This document shows positions 10,268-20,509 of a stretch of DNA of 64,000 bases, in pieces. The position numbers and the translations under genes are program-made. Numbering within the stretch: the first letter of the stretch is position 1; each line of letters opens with the position of its first letter. The notes under the pieces were generated by a model. It was given only the letters and a program-made list of their open reading frames with translations, was not told the origin of the DNA and did no database searches. Origin of the DNA: Mesostigma viride (taxonomy: Eukaryota > Streptophyta > Mesostigmatophyceae > Mesostigmatales > Mesostigmataceae); the NCBI GenBank assembly GCA_009746045.1, contig RPFO01000648.1, positions 124,001 through 188,000 on the forward strand. Direction: 5' to 3'.

Positions 10268-10723
10268 AGTTGGAATGAGATGAATGCGAGAGACAACTCA
10301 CGAAAGCTGAGAATGATGAGGAAGATTGTATTATAGCAATAATACAATGAACGCAATGAACGCTGAGGGCTCAGGATGGAACTGGGCAAACTCGGGTGCT
10401 GCGGCACTCCCCAGTGCTACGCCTATATGCCTATGGCAGTGCTCACTGCAGCACCTGCCAGTGGACAACTGTACACTGCAATGCCATGCGACCACGTCAC
10501 TAGCAACCAGCTACACTCGGCCCGTCAGACCCGGATAACCCGGATCTGGCGGGTCGAGCTAGAGCCTAGGAACAGTCTGGCACTAACTGCACGTCAGTCC
10601 ACATGACACCGCAGTACCGTACGACCTGCCGTACAGTACTAAGGTGTCCCGCTCAGCCGCGGTAGGCAATACGCGGTGCGCAGGCCGGAAATCCGTGTGT
10701 CAGCCTAAGCATCTCATCTAACT
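10268..10723 (-). repeat. Upstream (5') LTR of COP1
   Basis: 456-bp direct copy of 2270-2726. Differences seen: one 1-base length change in the ATTATTAGCAATAAT run and a handful of substitutions. As the 5' LTR of a minus-strand element it should carry the promoter. The first Gag codon (10247) lies about 20 bases inside it. A possible primer-binding site begins TGGACTGAAATCG on the minus strand at about 10265, but the matching tRNA was not identified. Confidence 0.92.
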
Positions 10724-10728
10724 CTGCC

Positions 10729-12560
10729 CACTTGCGGCAGTGAGAGAAGCTAGGGCGCCCTGAGTCCCTCCTTCTCGCTGTGTACATAGGGTTGAAGGTT
10801 CCTTTACTCTGTATTGGCACCCGCGTGACGCCGGTCACGTGCTTAAGGGGAGGGTCCCATGGAAATGTATCAAAACTGAAGCCCCCTAATAACTACAGAA
10901 TGCAACTGACAACCACTGAATGATGTTTGGGGACCATAAACATGATGTTTGGGCATGCATACCACCACTTGTTGGGGGTACTACCCCCAGCCATACACCG
11001 GCTATGTGCTAAAAATAGAAAAAAAAAGCTGTCCGGGGCACATCTTGCCCAGAACAGTGGGAGAACCAGTTGCATGAAAAAAGCACAACCCATATAAAAA
11101 TGTTATGGGACATGGTTTCTACCTAGTTGGATCGACAAAATCAGCACATCCCTATGAGTTATTAATTTTTGGGCCAAAAATACGCTTTTTTAGGCGGGGC
11201 GTCCCCATACACACTCATAACACATCAATTAGGCCTGAAAAGCACAAGTCAAATTCTGTCATGACCATAGAAGGCACTGTCAAAGTTTGGTGGCATTCTG
11301 AGCTCAGCTGTAGCAGTTATTAATTTTGGCAGTTGGCCACCTGTGCAGACGCTAAGGAAGGCATTAGTGAGTATTAAGGCACACTAACACTTCTTATGCC
11401 ATCCAAAAGGCTCCTGACCATGCCCAATTCGACCACAATGTACAAGGAGGTGGCTGGGCACGTCATGTGCCCTTGCCTCACCTCGACACGGGCAACCTGT
11501 TGCGTGTGTGCACAACAATGAGGCAGATAGCTCTACATGCCTAGCCAACACTTCTAAAGCATATTCCAGGTTTATGGTGTGGGCATCATCCCAAAACCAA
11601 GCTCATACACACCCTAGAAAGCCATATCCACTAATTGCCCAACAAGGGTAACAACAGACAGTCCACAGAGAAAGCAGAATTATCATACATGCTGCTTGCC
11701 AAGGCTTCTTACCATGGTTACCTCATGCCTTGCTAGCATATGAATTAGGGCTCTCCCATTTTAGTGGGAGAAAGGCCAACAAGACAACGATAACCCTTAC
11801 CTACGTGCAGTTCCACCCATGCAGTATGCCCCTCAGAAAAACCACTGCCGCCTTTCTTTCCAGCGCAATTGTTTGCCAAGAAACAAACTCAAGCTTGTGA
11901 GCCTCTAACCACAATGAAGCCTCTGCTAAGAAAGGCCGCGTCAATATTCACGCAAAACTGAGTGCTGTTAGCTTAATCTCCTTCCAAGAAACCACTCAGC
12001 AAATCCCTGACAACTTGACGATATGCCACGGTTACGCTTTGACACGTCCCAGCCATGCAACGTACATAAAAACCACTGAAAGGTGCCAGGAATCTGGCGA
12101 TGCGCAGCACGGAATGGCATTATACCTGGCGCTAACTGCACGGAAAGAAGCCGAAAACTTGCGTTGATAACCCATAAAGGAAGCGAAACATTCATAGGGT
12201 CACGTTGATCACACGATCGTACCATTATACCGGAATTGTCCTTCGCCCAGCGGCGCAAGAAAGAACAACCTTCCATGGAATAATAAGACGCGCATCCCGC
12301 GAGCCTGGAGAGTGTCTTACCGATCATGACGGAAATCTTGCCGAAACCCAGCAAACTTTTTAAAGCTTTACCAATAACAATTTAAACGCATCCTTGACGC
12401 TAGGTAAAGCCCATAAAACCTGACAATCACCGCCGCCAGCGTGCATTCTAATTTATTCCTCTCGACGAAAACATCAGATTGGACCCCCGTGGCGATGGTC
12501 ATCAATAAAATCATCGACACTGCAAAAAACGCGAACTCCGCTACGAAGTAGTATCATTTA
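10729..12560. other. Region without recognised genes
   Basis: About 1.8 kb of moderate-GC sequence. A 128-codon minus-strand frame (11968-12354) has no recognisable motif and is not called a gene. Small features only: a Gly-poor A-rich stretch near 11015-11035, and the hairpin CTCCCATTTTAGTGGGAG near 11752. Nothing indicates an RNA gene. Confidence 0.5.
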
Positions 12561-12637
12561 CTCATCGTCTCAGATTCGCTCAGTTTCTCTGCATTCCGCG
12601 AGCTATCTTTTTCTACTCTGCCTGAAAGCACGTCGCC

Positions 12638-12747
12638 ATGGCCAGCTCCGGTAGGGGTGCGCGCACCGTGCACCACTTTTTCACGGTACGGACGGGTACC
12701 GCGAATTTTTCGGCGCCAAAATATTCGCGCCGGGACCGTCCCCTTAA
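12638..12747 (+). pseudogene. Possible first exon cut by a piggyBac-like insertion
   Basis: An ATG in a strong context (GTCGCCATGG) at 12638 opens a frame reading MASSGRGARTV then HHFFTVRTGTANFS and KYSRRDRP before it meets the TTAA target at 12744-12747 where a piggyBac-like element starts. The residues before the junction look like ordinary protein and the frame ends soon inside the transposon. No continuation was recognised on the far side (14.57 kb), which is simple TTAA repeat. It could also be a chance frame or part of an older element. Confidence 0.3.
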
Positions 12748-14570
12748 CCCATGGTCCGCTAGGCCTTTTTTGGCACTTTTTGACCCCTGAAAATGAAAAA
12801 AATCATAACTCATAGACTACAACTCCAAATACCCTCAACCCAGGTGCCAGGAATATCTACACTTTAAGGGCTTTCAGAATACACCCTCCGCATTGGAAGT
12901 TTGTTATTATGGGTCAATTTTTGCCGTATTTGCATTACGAATAACCCTGGATTGTTTGTTGGGGAGCCAGTTAGAGTCCCGGGTTTTTATTATTTAATTA
13001 AAACCTTTTGTTTGTTTGTTTGTCCTACAGCCGTTCAAGGCACATGGGTACTTATTTAATTAATAAATTTCTTTTGTTTGTTTGGTAGATATCGTACACG
13101 CCGTCCCCAATTCGGCCGGCAATCCGGCCCGGCGGCCCCCCTTCGGCGGCCATAGGCTAGAGTCAGTGGAGGTCAGTGATACCCAGAGCCCACATGAGTT
13201 AATTAATTAATTTTGTTTGTTTGTTTGTTGAGTCCAGTCCTCAGCCCCCGGAGTTAATTAATTAATTTTCTTTTGTTTTTTTTATGGTTTTCAGCCAGAA
13301 CATTTTCCAGAAGCTAATTATTTAGTTAAAACTTCCAATGCGGGCGGTGTATGCAATAACATCTTGAGTCCAGCAAGTAGTTTGGAAGATATTAGCTGTC
13401 AAAGTTGTCTAAAAGACGGTCTTTTTCAGGCAAGAAAAAGTGAACCTACCCCTATAATCCAGGGCAGGGTTTCAAACATCATTTATGATTGGATAATTTC
13501 AATTGATAGTCCAGGGGTCCCCAACCGAGGGGGGTGCACTCAGAAATGCATTCTGACCATGGCACCACGCTCATATTGACACATGGGTATGCGTCAATAC
13601 GCGCTTGTAAACAGGTCTTTATGGCATGCAACACAAATATGCAGTATAACAAGCAACAAAAGACAGCCAAAAGTGCTGGAATACAAACACGTTGCCTACC
13701 TGCACTAACGGAATGATATACTCCAAAGACATGCCACAAACTGGGCACTTTCAGGGCTAATACCACCCTCTACAGCAGGTATGGAAGCTTGATGAACGGT
13801 ACACTAATAAACTCGTGAAATGTAATGGATGGAAGACGTATTCCGCTGCAAACAACACGCAAAAACGTGGCCGTACCTGGCTCGATCACGACCTTTCCGG
13901 ATTCTGCTGGCCGGGACCCTCATATCTCACACATACTAATGCTATACAGGCATAGGCCGCCATATCCGCATCATGCATGCATCTGCCATGATTACCGTGT
14001 TGATGTTCCGTGCATAGATGGCCTATAAACGCATCCGCAAGCCCAGGAAATGGTGCAGCGGATGTCCCGTAATAAACAGGATGCTCGGGCTGGCGCAGAC
14101 AGCCCGGCCATAAGGAGAAAATCGAAAGACGATACGCTATGGCCCATCTGGCACTGACGACCAAGACGGCAGTATTTTCCCACCTGTATTTTCCCAATCC
14201 TGAAAATCTGGCCATGCCTGACTTACGAAAATCACGCATCACCATTCTGAGCAACATTCTGAACCGTTTGTAGCCGCGAGACGCAAAATTTCCTTGCTAA
14301 CGGCACGTTGGCAGCCATATCTCGTTACGCGCGCGCGCGTGGGGTGAAAATTTCCCGCCAAAGTCACGTGATAATTTCCTTTCCTGGGCTATATTTTACA
14401 GGCTATGGCGAATTACCCCCCCAACCCTATACTTTTTCTGAATGCTCACGAGTTCCTGGACACGTTGGACCACTTGCTGCCGTCACATCTGGCGCGGCGC
14501 TCCCGGAAATTCGCGAAATGTGACGGGTACCAAAACTGGGTGCTGTAGCACCCAGTTTACGGACCATGGG
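12748..14570 (+). mobile_element. piggyBac-like miniature element, copy a
   Basis: Terminal inverted repeats CCCATGGTCCG (12748) and CGGACCATGGG (ending 14570). The left TTAA target is at 12744-12747 and the right one is mutated (TCTAA). Without the nested insert (12882-13349 plus a TA) the length is about 1353 bp, almost identical to copy b (1350 bp). A subterminal palindrome CTGGGTGCTGTAGCACCCAG lies near the right end. No transposase is encoded, so it is non-autonomous. TTAA target plus a CCC-starting terminus is the piggyBac signature. Family membership is inferred from termini only. Confidence 0.8.
12882..13349. mobile_element. Stowaway-like (Tc1/mariner type) miniature element inside copy a
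   Basis: 468-bp insert with inverted termini CACCCTCCGCATTGGAAG and CTTCCAATGCGGGCGGTG, flanked by TA on both sides (12880-12881 and 13350-13351). Copy d of the host element shows the empty site (CAGAATATGCAAT on that strand). The CNCCCTCCG terminus and TA duplication are typical of Stowaway elements. The interior is rich in TTTG and TTAA runs and codes for nothing. Confidence 0.85.
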
Positions 14571-14610
14571 TCTAAATTAAAATTAATTAATTAGTTAGTT
14601 AATTAGTTAA
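14571..14610. repeat. TTAA-rich simple repeat between two piggyBac-like copies
   Basis: Short AATTAATTAGTTAGTTAATT tract offering several TTAA sites. Copies a and b abut it on either side. Confidence 0.8.
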
Positions 14611-15383
14611 CCCATAGTCCGCTGACCCATTTTTGGCACTTTCATACCCCTGAAAATGAGAAAAATCATAACTCACAGGCCACAACTCCGAATACCCCCA
14701 ACCAAGATGCTAGGAGTATCTACACTTCAAGGGCTAGCTTTCAGAATACGCAATAATACCATGCCTTTATCAAAGCATTTGGATGATAATTAATTATTAA
14801 TTAATTAGACTCGTGCTCCCGTTGGGCCGGGGAGTCACGGAGCATTAACCCCGATGGATGGATGGATGGGTGCAAACATTCCTACCGGTCTAATCTATCT
14901 ACGTTGGCTACATACTACATCTATCTAACAGCATTCTAACTACAACATCTATCTAGGCAGCCGCACGCTGCCCTAGGGGGAGCTATCTGGCGTGCCTCCC
15001 GCGGGATTGCACACGCGGGCGCTTCCCCACTGGGGCACTACAATACGCTTCCGCGGACACCTTTTTCAGCGGGGAAAGTGCCCGCGGGCTTCCGGGGCAA
15101 ATTCAGCAAGCGCTGCGGAACTTAGATACTAAAATTTCGTTTTTGGTTCGTACCGTACAGCCAATCATTTTGCGCACGGATCAAATTGTGATCTGGGCAC
15201 TGAACAAGAAAATTTCAGCGGAACGTACGAAACACCAACGCAACTACAGAAAATTTTCAGTGACGAAACTGTAGTACCGTTTACCCAAGCAAAATGTAGT
15301 AGGACTTCGCTAAATTCACGTTCGGAATTTTTCCCCGCAAGATTCCCCCGCAAGATTCCCCCGCACGATTCCCCCCGCTAGGT

Positions 15384-17432
15384 TCAGGCTCCAGTCGATG
15401 CTCGCCAAATGGCGCAAAAAAAGAAACATATGTTAAAATCAACGGTGCGAATCCTCGTTACCGCTCGGGTAACATTCTCACTCATTTCGCGTCTCCTACG
15501 AACCGTATTGTAGTGGGGGGGCTCGTTGTCCTCTATGACCTGGGCCCACTTGGCCTTGTCCATCATCTTCTTCCAAATCACGGAGAGGCCTAGGCCTCCC
15601 ATGTCCTCTACTAGCTGTTCTTTGAAAGTGCGGGCCTTGCGGCGTCTAACATCAGGGGACCGGCCCACGTCAGGAGGTGCCGGCCAGGCTGGGCTGGTCG
15701 CAGTCCTGCGGGGGGGCCACGTGAGGTGTCTACCTGGTTGGTGCGAGCTAGGTGCCCTACTAGCTGCAGGCGGCGTTGCTTAATGGTGCTGGTGATATAG
15801 GGCATGCCCTGGTACAGGTCCTCATTGCGGACATGAGCAGCATAGCCTACTCTGAAAATGGAACGCAGCATGCTGGTGACCGCGCCGTCCAGCTTGCGGG
15901 CCAGGTCGGCGGTGAGGGTCCACGTCTCGGCGCCATACGTGAGAACAGGAAGGACGAGGACCTTGAACAGGTCCTGTTTCTCGATCTTGCCCAGCTAGGG
16001 GCTTGCGCCACAGGGCCCGGTACTGGCGTAAAGCGTGCCAGGCGAGGGAGATGCGATGGTCCACATCAACCTCGCAGCTAGGGAGCAGGCTGCCCAGCAG
16101 CTTAACGCGGTCCCGATACAGGACTCGAGAGCCGTCTAGGAGATAGAGGGGCGGCGCTGAGGTGGTGAGCCCAACCGCCAGGGCCTCTGTCTTCTTGCTG
16201 ACCTCAAGCCCCACTGCACGGGCCTCGAGAGCCAGGCAGTCAAGCCATGTCTGCACGTGCTCAGTGTCCTCGAAGAGGGTGGTGTCGTCTGCGTAGATGA
16301 TGTCTGCTAGCCGAATCTCCGTGTCCGCACCGCCATGCCAGAATTTGTTAGCAACCTGCACTCCTGGTTCCCTGCCCACGATGCGGGCAAATCGCTTGCG
16401 CGCCTGAATCATTACGTATTCGACAACAATAATGAACAGGTAGGGCGACAGCACGCAGCCCTGCCACACACCCTTCTGTAAAGGGCATGGGGGCGTGGTC
16501 CCGTAAGAAGTGCGCACGGAAGTGGTGGACCCTTCATACAGGTTGCGGATGACAGCAATCAGGGGGCGGGGGATCCGGAACAACTCGAGAATGTCCCAAA
16601 GCGCAGGCCAGAAAACCGAATCGAAGGCTTTGATGAAGTCCACCAGCACAAGGTGCAAAGGGGACTCACCAGGCTGAAGGCGTTGCAGTTCCTCCACTAG
16701 TCGGCGAGTAGCGAAGAGTGCCTGTACTGTGTTGCGACCTGAACGGAAGCCGTGCTGAGTCTCGCTGAGGTGACCGTCCAGGGCCGTGCGCAGGCGGTTC
16801 AGGATGAGCCGCATAAGAAGCTTGAGGGGGGCACTTTGAATGCACACCCCTCTGTAGTTGCCGGGGTCGGCAGGCGACCCCTTGTTCTTGTACAGCATCG
16901 TGCGAAAACTGTGTTGCCAGGCCGCTGGAGGTGGTTGCGACGACAGCAGAAGGCGGTTGCAGATGTCCCGGAAGAGCAGCATAACACCTGTGTCCTCGAA
17001 TTCGGCTGCAAGTTTTAAATACAACTGCGGCCGGAATCTCGTCAGAGCCGGTGGCTGAGTCATAACGCAGGCGCTGGACCGCCTCCGTGACCTCGCGAGA
17101 GGTGAAAGGAGGCATGTCAGACGGGTCGCCAAGTGGGCCGACCAGCGGGGGGACTAGGTAGTCCGCCGCTGACCTAGGCGGGGCAGGGGGCCCAGCGGGG
17201 CCGGCCAGGGCGGCCGGGCGGGCGGCAGCGGCTGGGAGCAGGGGTGGGGGCGGCGCAGCTGTCCCCACGACCTCGGCCGTGGCCGTGGCCCAGGTACGAA
17301 GCCGCTTGGCTGGGGCGCCGGGGACGTCGTGGCGGTGGGGCCGGCCGAGGCCGTCCGGGTGCCCGAGGCGCTTGTACCAGAACCAGGCCCCCTTGCCGTC
17401 GTGCTTCTGCTGGCAGCTGCGCAGTTCCTTGA
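15384..17432 (-). pseudogene. LINE reverse transcriptase and C-terminal domain
   Basis: The main frame (17132-15822) carries the RT domains in order: NYRGVCIQSAPLKLLMRLI and TQHGFRSGRNTVQA (fingers), LVDFIKAFDSV (catalytic Asp), KGVWQGCVLSPYLF, then DIIYADDTTLF (catalytic DD). Upstream, 17432-17020 is in another frame and holds the finger entry (REVTEAVQRL, TGSDEIPAAV). Downstream, 15871-15384 in two further frames carries NEDLYQGMPYI and RRLQLVGHLARTNQVDTS and ends past GLGLSVIWKKMM. At least three frameshifts make it a pseudogene. More 5' protein continues beyond each hAT insert (18112-18330 and 18993-19153). No endonuclease domain is left. Confidence 0.92.
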
Positions 17433-17440
17433 CCATCTGC

Positions 17441-18103
17441 TAGGGCTGGCACATCCGGGTCTTTTCTCGACCCGGTCACGAACACGAACACCTGGGAGAG
17501 TACCCGAACACGAACACGAACATGTTCGGTACATTGCCAGGTGACCCGAACACGAACACGAACATGTACTGTTTAGGGTCAAGTGACCCGAACCCGAACC
17601 CGAACATTACCCGAACATTTTACCGAACACGAACAATTTATTAAATAAATTATAATGAGAAACTATACATAGTTTGTTGTCACTTTTCCTTAAATACATG
17701 ATATCCTATTATTAATCATTACGTAATCATTATACCTGAACTAGTCCGGTCGTGCTTAGACAATTCTACAGACTACAACCGTACAACAGCTTTGCTCTTG
17801 CCAGCGTGTCGGCGGACTAAAATCTAAGGCCTTTTCATCAGAGAATCTTTTCCGAGTCGGATCACTGGATGGTACTACAAGGATTCCGCCAGAAATGTTC
17901 GGTACCGGGTCAGAGGCGAACATGTTCGCCCGGTTCCCAGGGTGACCCGAATACGGACACGAACATGTTCTGAAAGTTTCCAGGTGACCCGAACCCGAAC
18001 AGCACATGTTCGGCCGAACATTTTTGCCGACCCGAACACCACACATGTTCGGTATCCGCCCGAACATGTCCGTGTTCGGTATGCGGCGGATGTGCCAGCC
18101 CTA
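17441..18103. mobile_element. hAT-type miniature element A
   Basis: 663 bp with inverted termini TAGGGCTGGCACATCCG and CGGATGTGCCAGCCCTA and a perfect 8-bp target duplication CCATCTGC (17433-17440 and 18104-18111). Subterminal regions are packed with short repeats of the type CCCGAACACGAACATG, the arrangement expected of hAT transposase binding sites. No transposase. It splits the LINE frame, which resumes after it. Confidence 0.93.
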
Positions 18104-18111
18104 CCATCTGC

Positions 18112-18322
18112 TGAGCATCTGCCTTCTCAGCCTGCTCGTAGGCGGCCCTCAGAGCTGCTTGCAGCCCAGGTTTGGCGATCGGATCTCTGTTGCGGCGGAG
18201 CATCTGCCTGGCGGCGACCACTGTCGGTGCGTGACGGTGGACAGCAAGCTGCCGGCGCGGAGGCAAGGTGGGAAGGGTGCGGGCCGCCAGGCGATACTTG
18301 GCTGCGACACCACGGAGGATCA
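18112..18322 (-). pseudogene. LINE protein segment stranded between the two hAT inserts
   Basis: Minus-strand frame with AAKYRLAARTLPTLPP and LRAAYEQAEKADAQQM. Reading across both 8-bp target duplications it connects the piece at 18993-19153 (with DLKVLRIVLKDADKMSAAEQ) to the RT frame below 17432. The domain is not recognised. It sits before the RT, where the end of the endonuclease or a linker would be. Confidence 0.75.
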
Positions 18323-18330
18323 CTGAAATA

Positions 18331-18984
18331 TAGGGCTGGCACATCCGCCGCATACCGAACACGGACATGTTCGGGCGAATACCGAACATGTGCGGTGTTC
18401 GGGTCGGCAAAAATGTTCGGCCGAACATGTGCTGTTCGGGTTCGGGTCATCTGGAAACTTACAGAACATGTTCGTGTCCGTATTCGGGTCACCCTGGGAA
18501 CCGGGCGAACATGTTCGCCTCTGACCCGGTACCGAACATTTTCTGGCGAAATCCCTGTAGTACCATCCAGTGATCCGACTAGGCAACGCTTCTCTGATGA
18601 AAAAGCGGCCTAGATTAGTCCGCCGACACGCTGGCAAGAGCAAAGCTGTTGTACGGTAGTAGAATTGTCTAAGCACGACCGGACTAGTTTAGGTAATGAT
18701 TACGTAATCATTATTAATTTATTGCGTATTATGAAAAGTGACAACAAACTATGCATAGTGTCTCACTTATTTTAATTTATTTAATGAATTGTTCGTGTTC
18801 GGTAAAATGTTCGGGTATGTTCGGGTTCGGGTTCGGGTCACTTAATCCTAAACAGTACATGTTCGAGTTCGTGTTCGGGTCACCTGGGAATGTACCGAAC
18901 ATGTTCGGGTTCGGGTTCGGGTACTCTCCCCAGGTGTTCGTGTTCGTGTCCGGGTCGAGAAAAGACCCGGATGTGCCAGCCCTA
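18331..18984. mobile_element. hAT-type miniature element B (inverted copy of A)
   Basis: 654 bp, reverse complement of element A with point differences. Termini TAGGGCTGGCACATCCG / CGGATGTGCCAGCCCTA. Perfect 8-bp duplication CTGAAATA (18323-18330 and 18985-18992). The two independent duplications show separate insertions rather than one inverted duplication. Confidence 0.93.
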
Positions 18985-18992
18985 CTGAAATA

Positions 18993-19153
18993 TCCCCCGG
19001 CGGCGGAATGGCGTGTAACTGCTGTCGGCTGCCCCTGGCGTCGAATACGGCCAGGAAATCATCCCTGTGCGACATAGCGGCCTGCTCTGCTGCTGACATC
19101 TTGTCGGCATCCTTCAGCACAATCCGGAGCACTTTCAGATCTGGCTGAGGTGC
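18993..19153 (-). pseudogene. Truncated 5'-most LINE protein segment
   Basis: Minus-strand frame containing DLKVLRIVLKDADKMSAAEQ and HRDDFLAVFDARG, cut at 19153 by 5' truncation and at 18992 by hAT element B. It belongs to the same protein as 18112-18322. No domain is recognised. Confidence 0.75.
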
Positions 19154-20342
19154 CATTTGGATGATAGCTCTAGTCAAAGTTGGCCAAAAGACGATCTTTT
19201 TTCCCCAAGGAAAAGTTTACCCCCCCCTTTTTTCCCAGGGAGGGTAGGGAAGCTCAATACCAACATTGGACAATTTAGTTGGATAGTCCAATGGGGGGTT
19301 CCTTGGGTCAGACCACCCGGATAACCCTTTACCCCTATATAACGTGCTCATATATGTGTGTGGGTTACGCGCGTGAAAACAGCTATCTATGATATGCAAC
19401 ACGATAATGCATTATAGCAAGCTATAAAAGGCTGCCAAAAGTGCTGGAATACAAACACGTTGCCTACCTGCACTAACGGAATGCCATACTCCATAGAAAT
19501 GCCATAAACTGGGCACTTTCAGGGCTAATACCACTCTCTACAACAGGCATGGAAGCTGCAAAGTATGCATGGATAAAATCGTCATATATAATGCATGGGA
19601 GGCGTATTCCGCTGCAAACAACACGCAAATACGTTGTCGTACATAGCTCGTTCATGTCCTGCCCGGATTCCGCTGGCCGGGACCACCATATCTCACACAT
19701 ACCGTTGCTCTATGGGCATAGACAGCCATAGCCGCAACATGCATTCATCCTTTATGATTACCAGGTTGATGTTCCGTTCAAAGATTACCTATAAACGTGT
19801 CCGCATTCCCAGCAAATGCTGCAGCGGACATCCCGTAGCAAACCTGGATGCTTGGGCTGGCGCAGACTGCCCGGCACTGAGGAGAAAATCGACATATGAC
19901 AGGCGATGACTCGTCTGGCACTGGCGACCAAGAAGGCAGTATTTTCCTACCTGTATTTTCCCAATCCTAAAAATCTGGCCATGCCTGACATACAAAAATC
20001 ACGCATCATCATTCTGAGCAACATTCTAAACCGTTTCTAGCCGCGAGACGCAAAATTTCCCTGATAACGGCACGTTGACAGCCATATCTCGCTACGCGCG
20101 CGCGCGAGTGAAAATTTCCCGCCAAAGTCACGTGATCATTTCTCAATGCACGTTGCACTTACCAGGCTATGGCGAATATACCCCCCAAACCTATGCATCA
20201 CCTTCGTCCCTAAGTGTTCCCAGACCCACCGGACAACTTCCCCCCGTCACGGGTGGCGCGGCGCTCCAGGAATTACGTGGTTTATTACGTTAAGTCAAAG
20301 TGCATGCGATCACATGCAGTTTTCGGACTATCTATGGGTTAA

Positions 20343-20370
20343 GTTAATTAATTAATTAATTAATTAATGG
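20343..20370. repeat. (TTAA)n tract
   Basis: Simple TTAATTAATT repeat at the right edge of piggyBac-like copy b and at the 3' side of the minus-strand ORF1 remnant. It is probably the tail of that LINE fragment. Confidence 0.75.
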
Positions 20371-20509
20371 CTGGTTGTGTACCGTGTGTTATAGCGGAGC
20401 ACGTGACTAGGTTAATGGTGGCGCAGCTAGGCAAACATTCTTGGCACATTGGCTGCCATGGCGGCAGTGACTACCAACAATGGATACAAGCTAGGGCTGT
20501 TCAAGCTAT

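Larger units (their letters stand above)
2270..10723 (-). mobile_element. Near-complete copia-like LTR retrotransposon COP1
   Basis: An 8.45-kb element bounded by two direct LTRs (2270-2726 and 10268-10723) and by the 5-bp target duplication CTGCC (2265-2269 and 10724-10728). Coding runs on the minus strand: Gag (10247 to about 7300), integrase (7175-6363), a protease-like domain (about 5860-5700), reverse transcriptase (about 5500-4400) and RNase H (4605-3838). A purine-rich stretch (minus-strand GAAAGGAAAA, about 2740) precedes the downstream LTR and could be the polypurine tract. The LTR termini are AGTT...AACT rather than TG...CA. The LTRs differ at about six positions, so insertion was recent, yet pol already carries several frameshifts. 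Type is called from the RT/RNase H being last and the HHCC plus DDE integrase. Confidence 0.9.
14789..19153 (-). mobile_element. 5'-truncated L1-like LINE inserted in piggyBac-like copy b
   Basis: Flanked by the 13-bp target duplication CATTTGGATGATA (14776-14788 and 19154-19166). The minus-strand 3' end at 14789 is a (TTAA/TAAT)n tail, preceded by the tail-associated motif GACTCGTGCTCCCGTTGGG and an (ATCC)n tract. The 5' end is truncated inside the protein. Two hAT miniature elements (17441-18103 and 18331-18984) are inserted in it, so the LINE itself is about 3.0 kb. Target-primed retrotransposition explains the truncation and the variable-length duplication. Confidence 0.92.
14611..20338 (+). 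mobile_element. piggyBac-like miniature element, copy b (split by a LINE)
   Basis: Left terminus CCCATAGTCCG after TTAA (14607-14610). The right terminus ends ...ATGGG followed by TTAA (20339-20342). The element is interrupted by the LINE at 14789-19153. Removing it and one 13-bp target duplication leaves 1350 bp that match copies a, c and d throughout. No coding capacity. Frames over 19.2-20.3 kb are shadows of the repeat. Confidence 0.85.
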
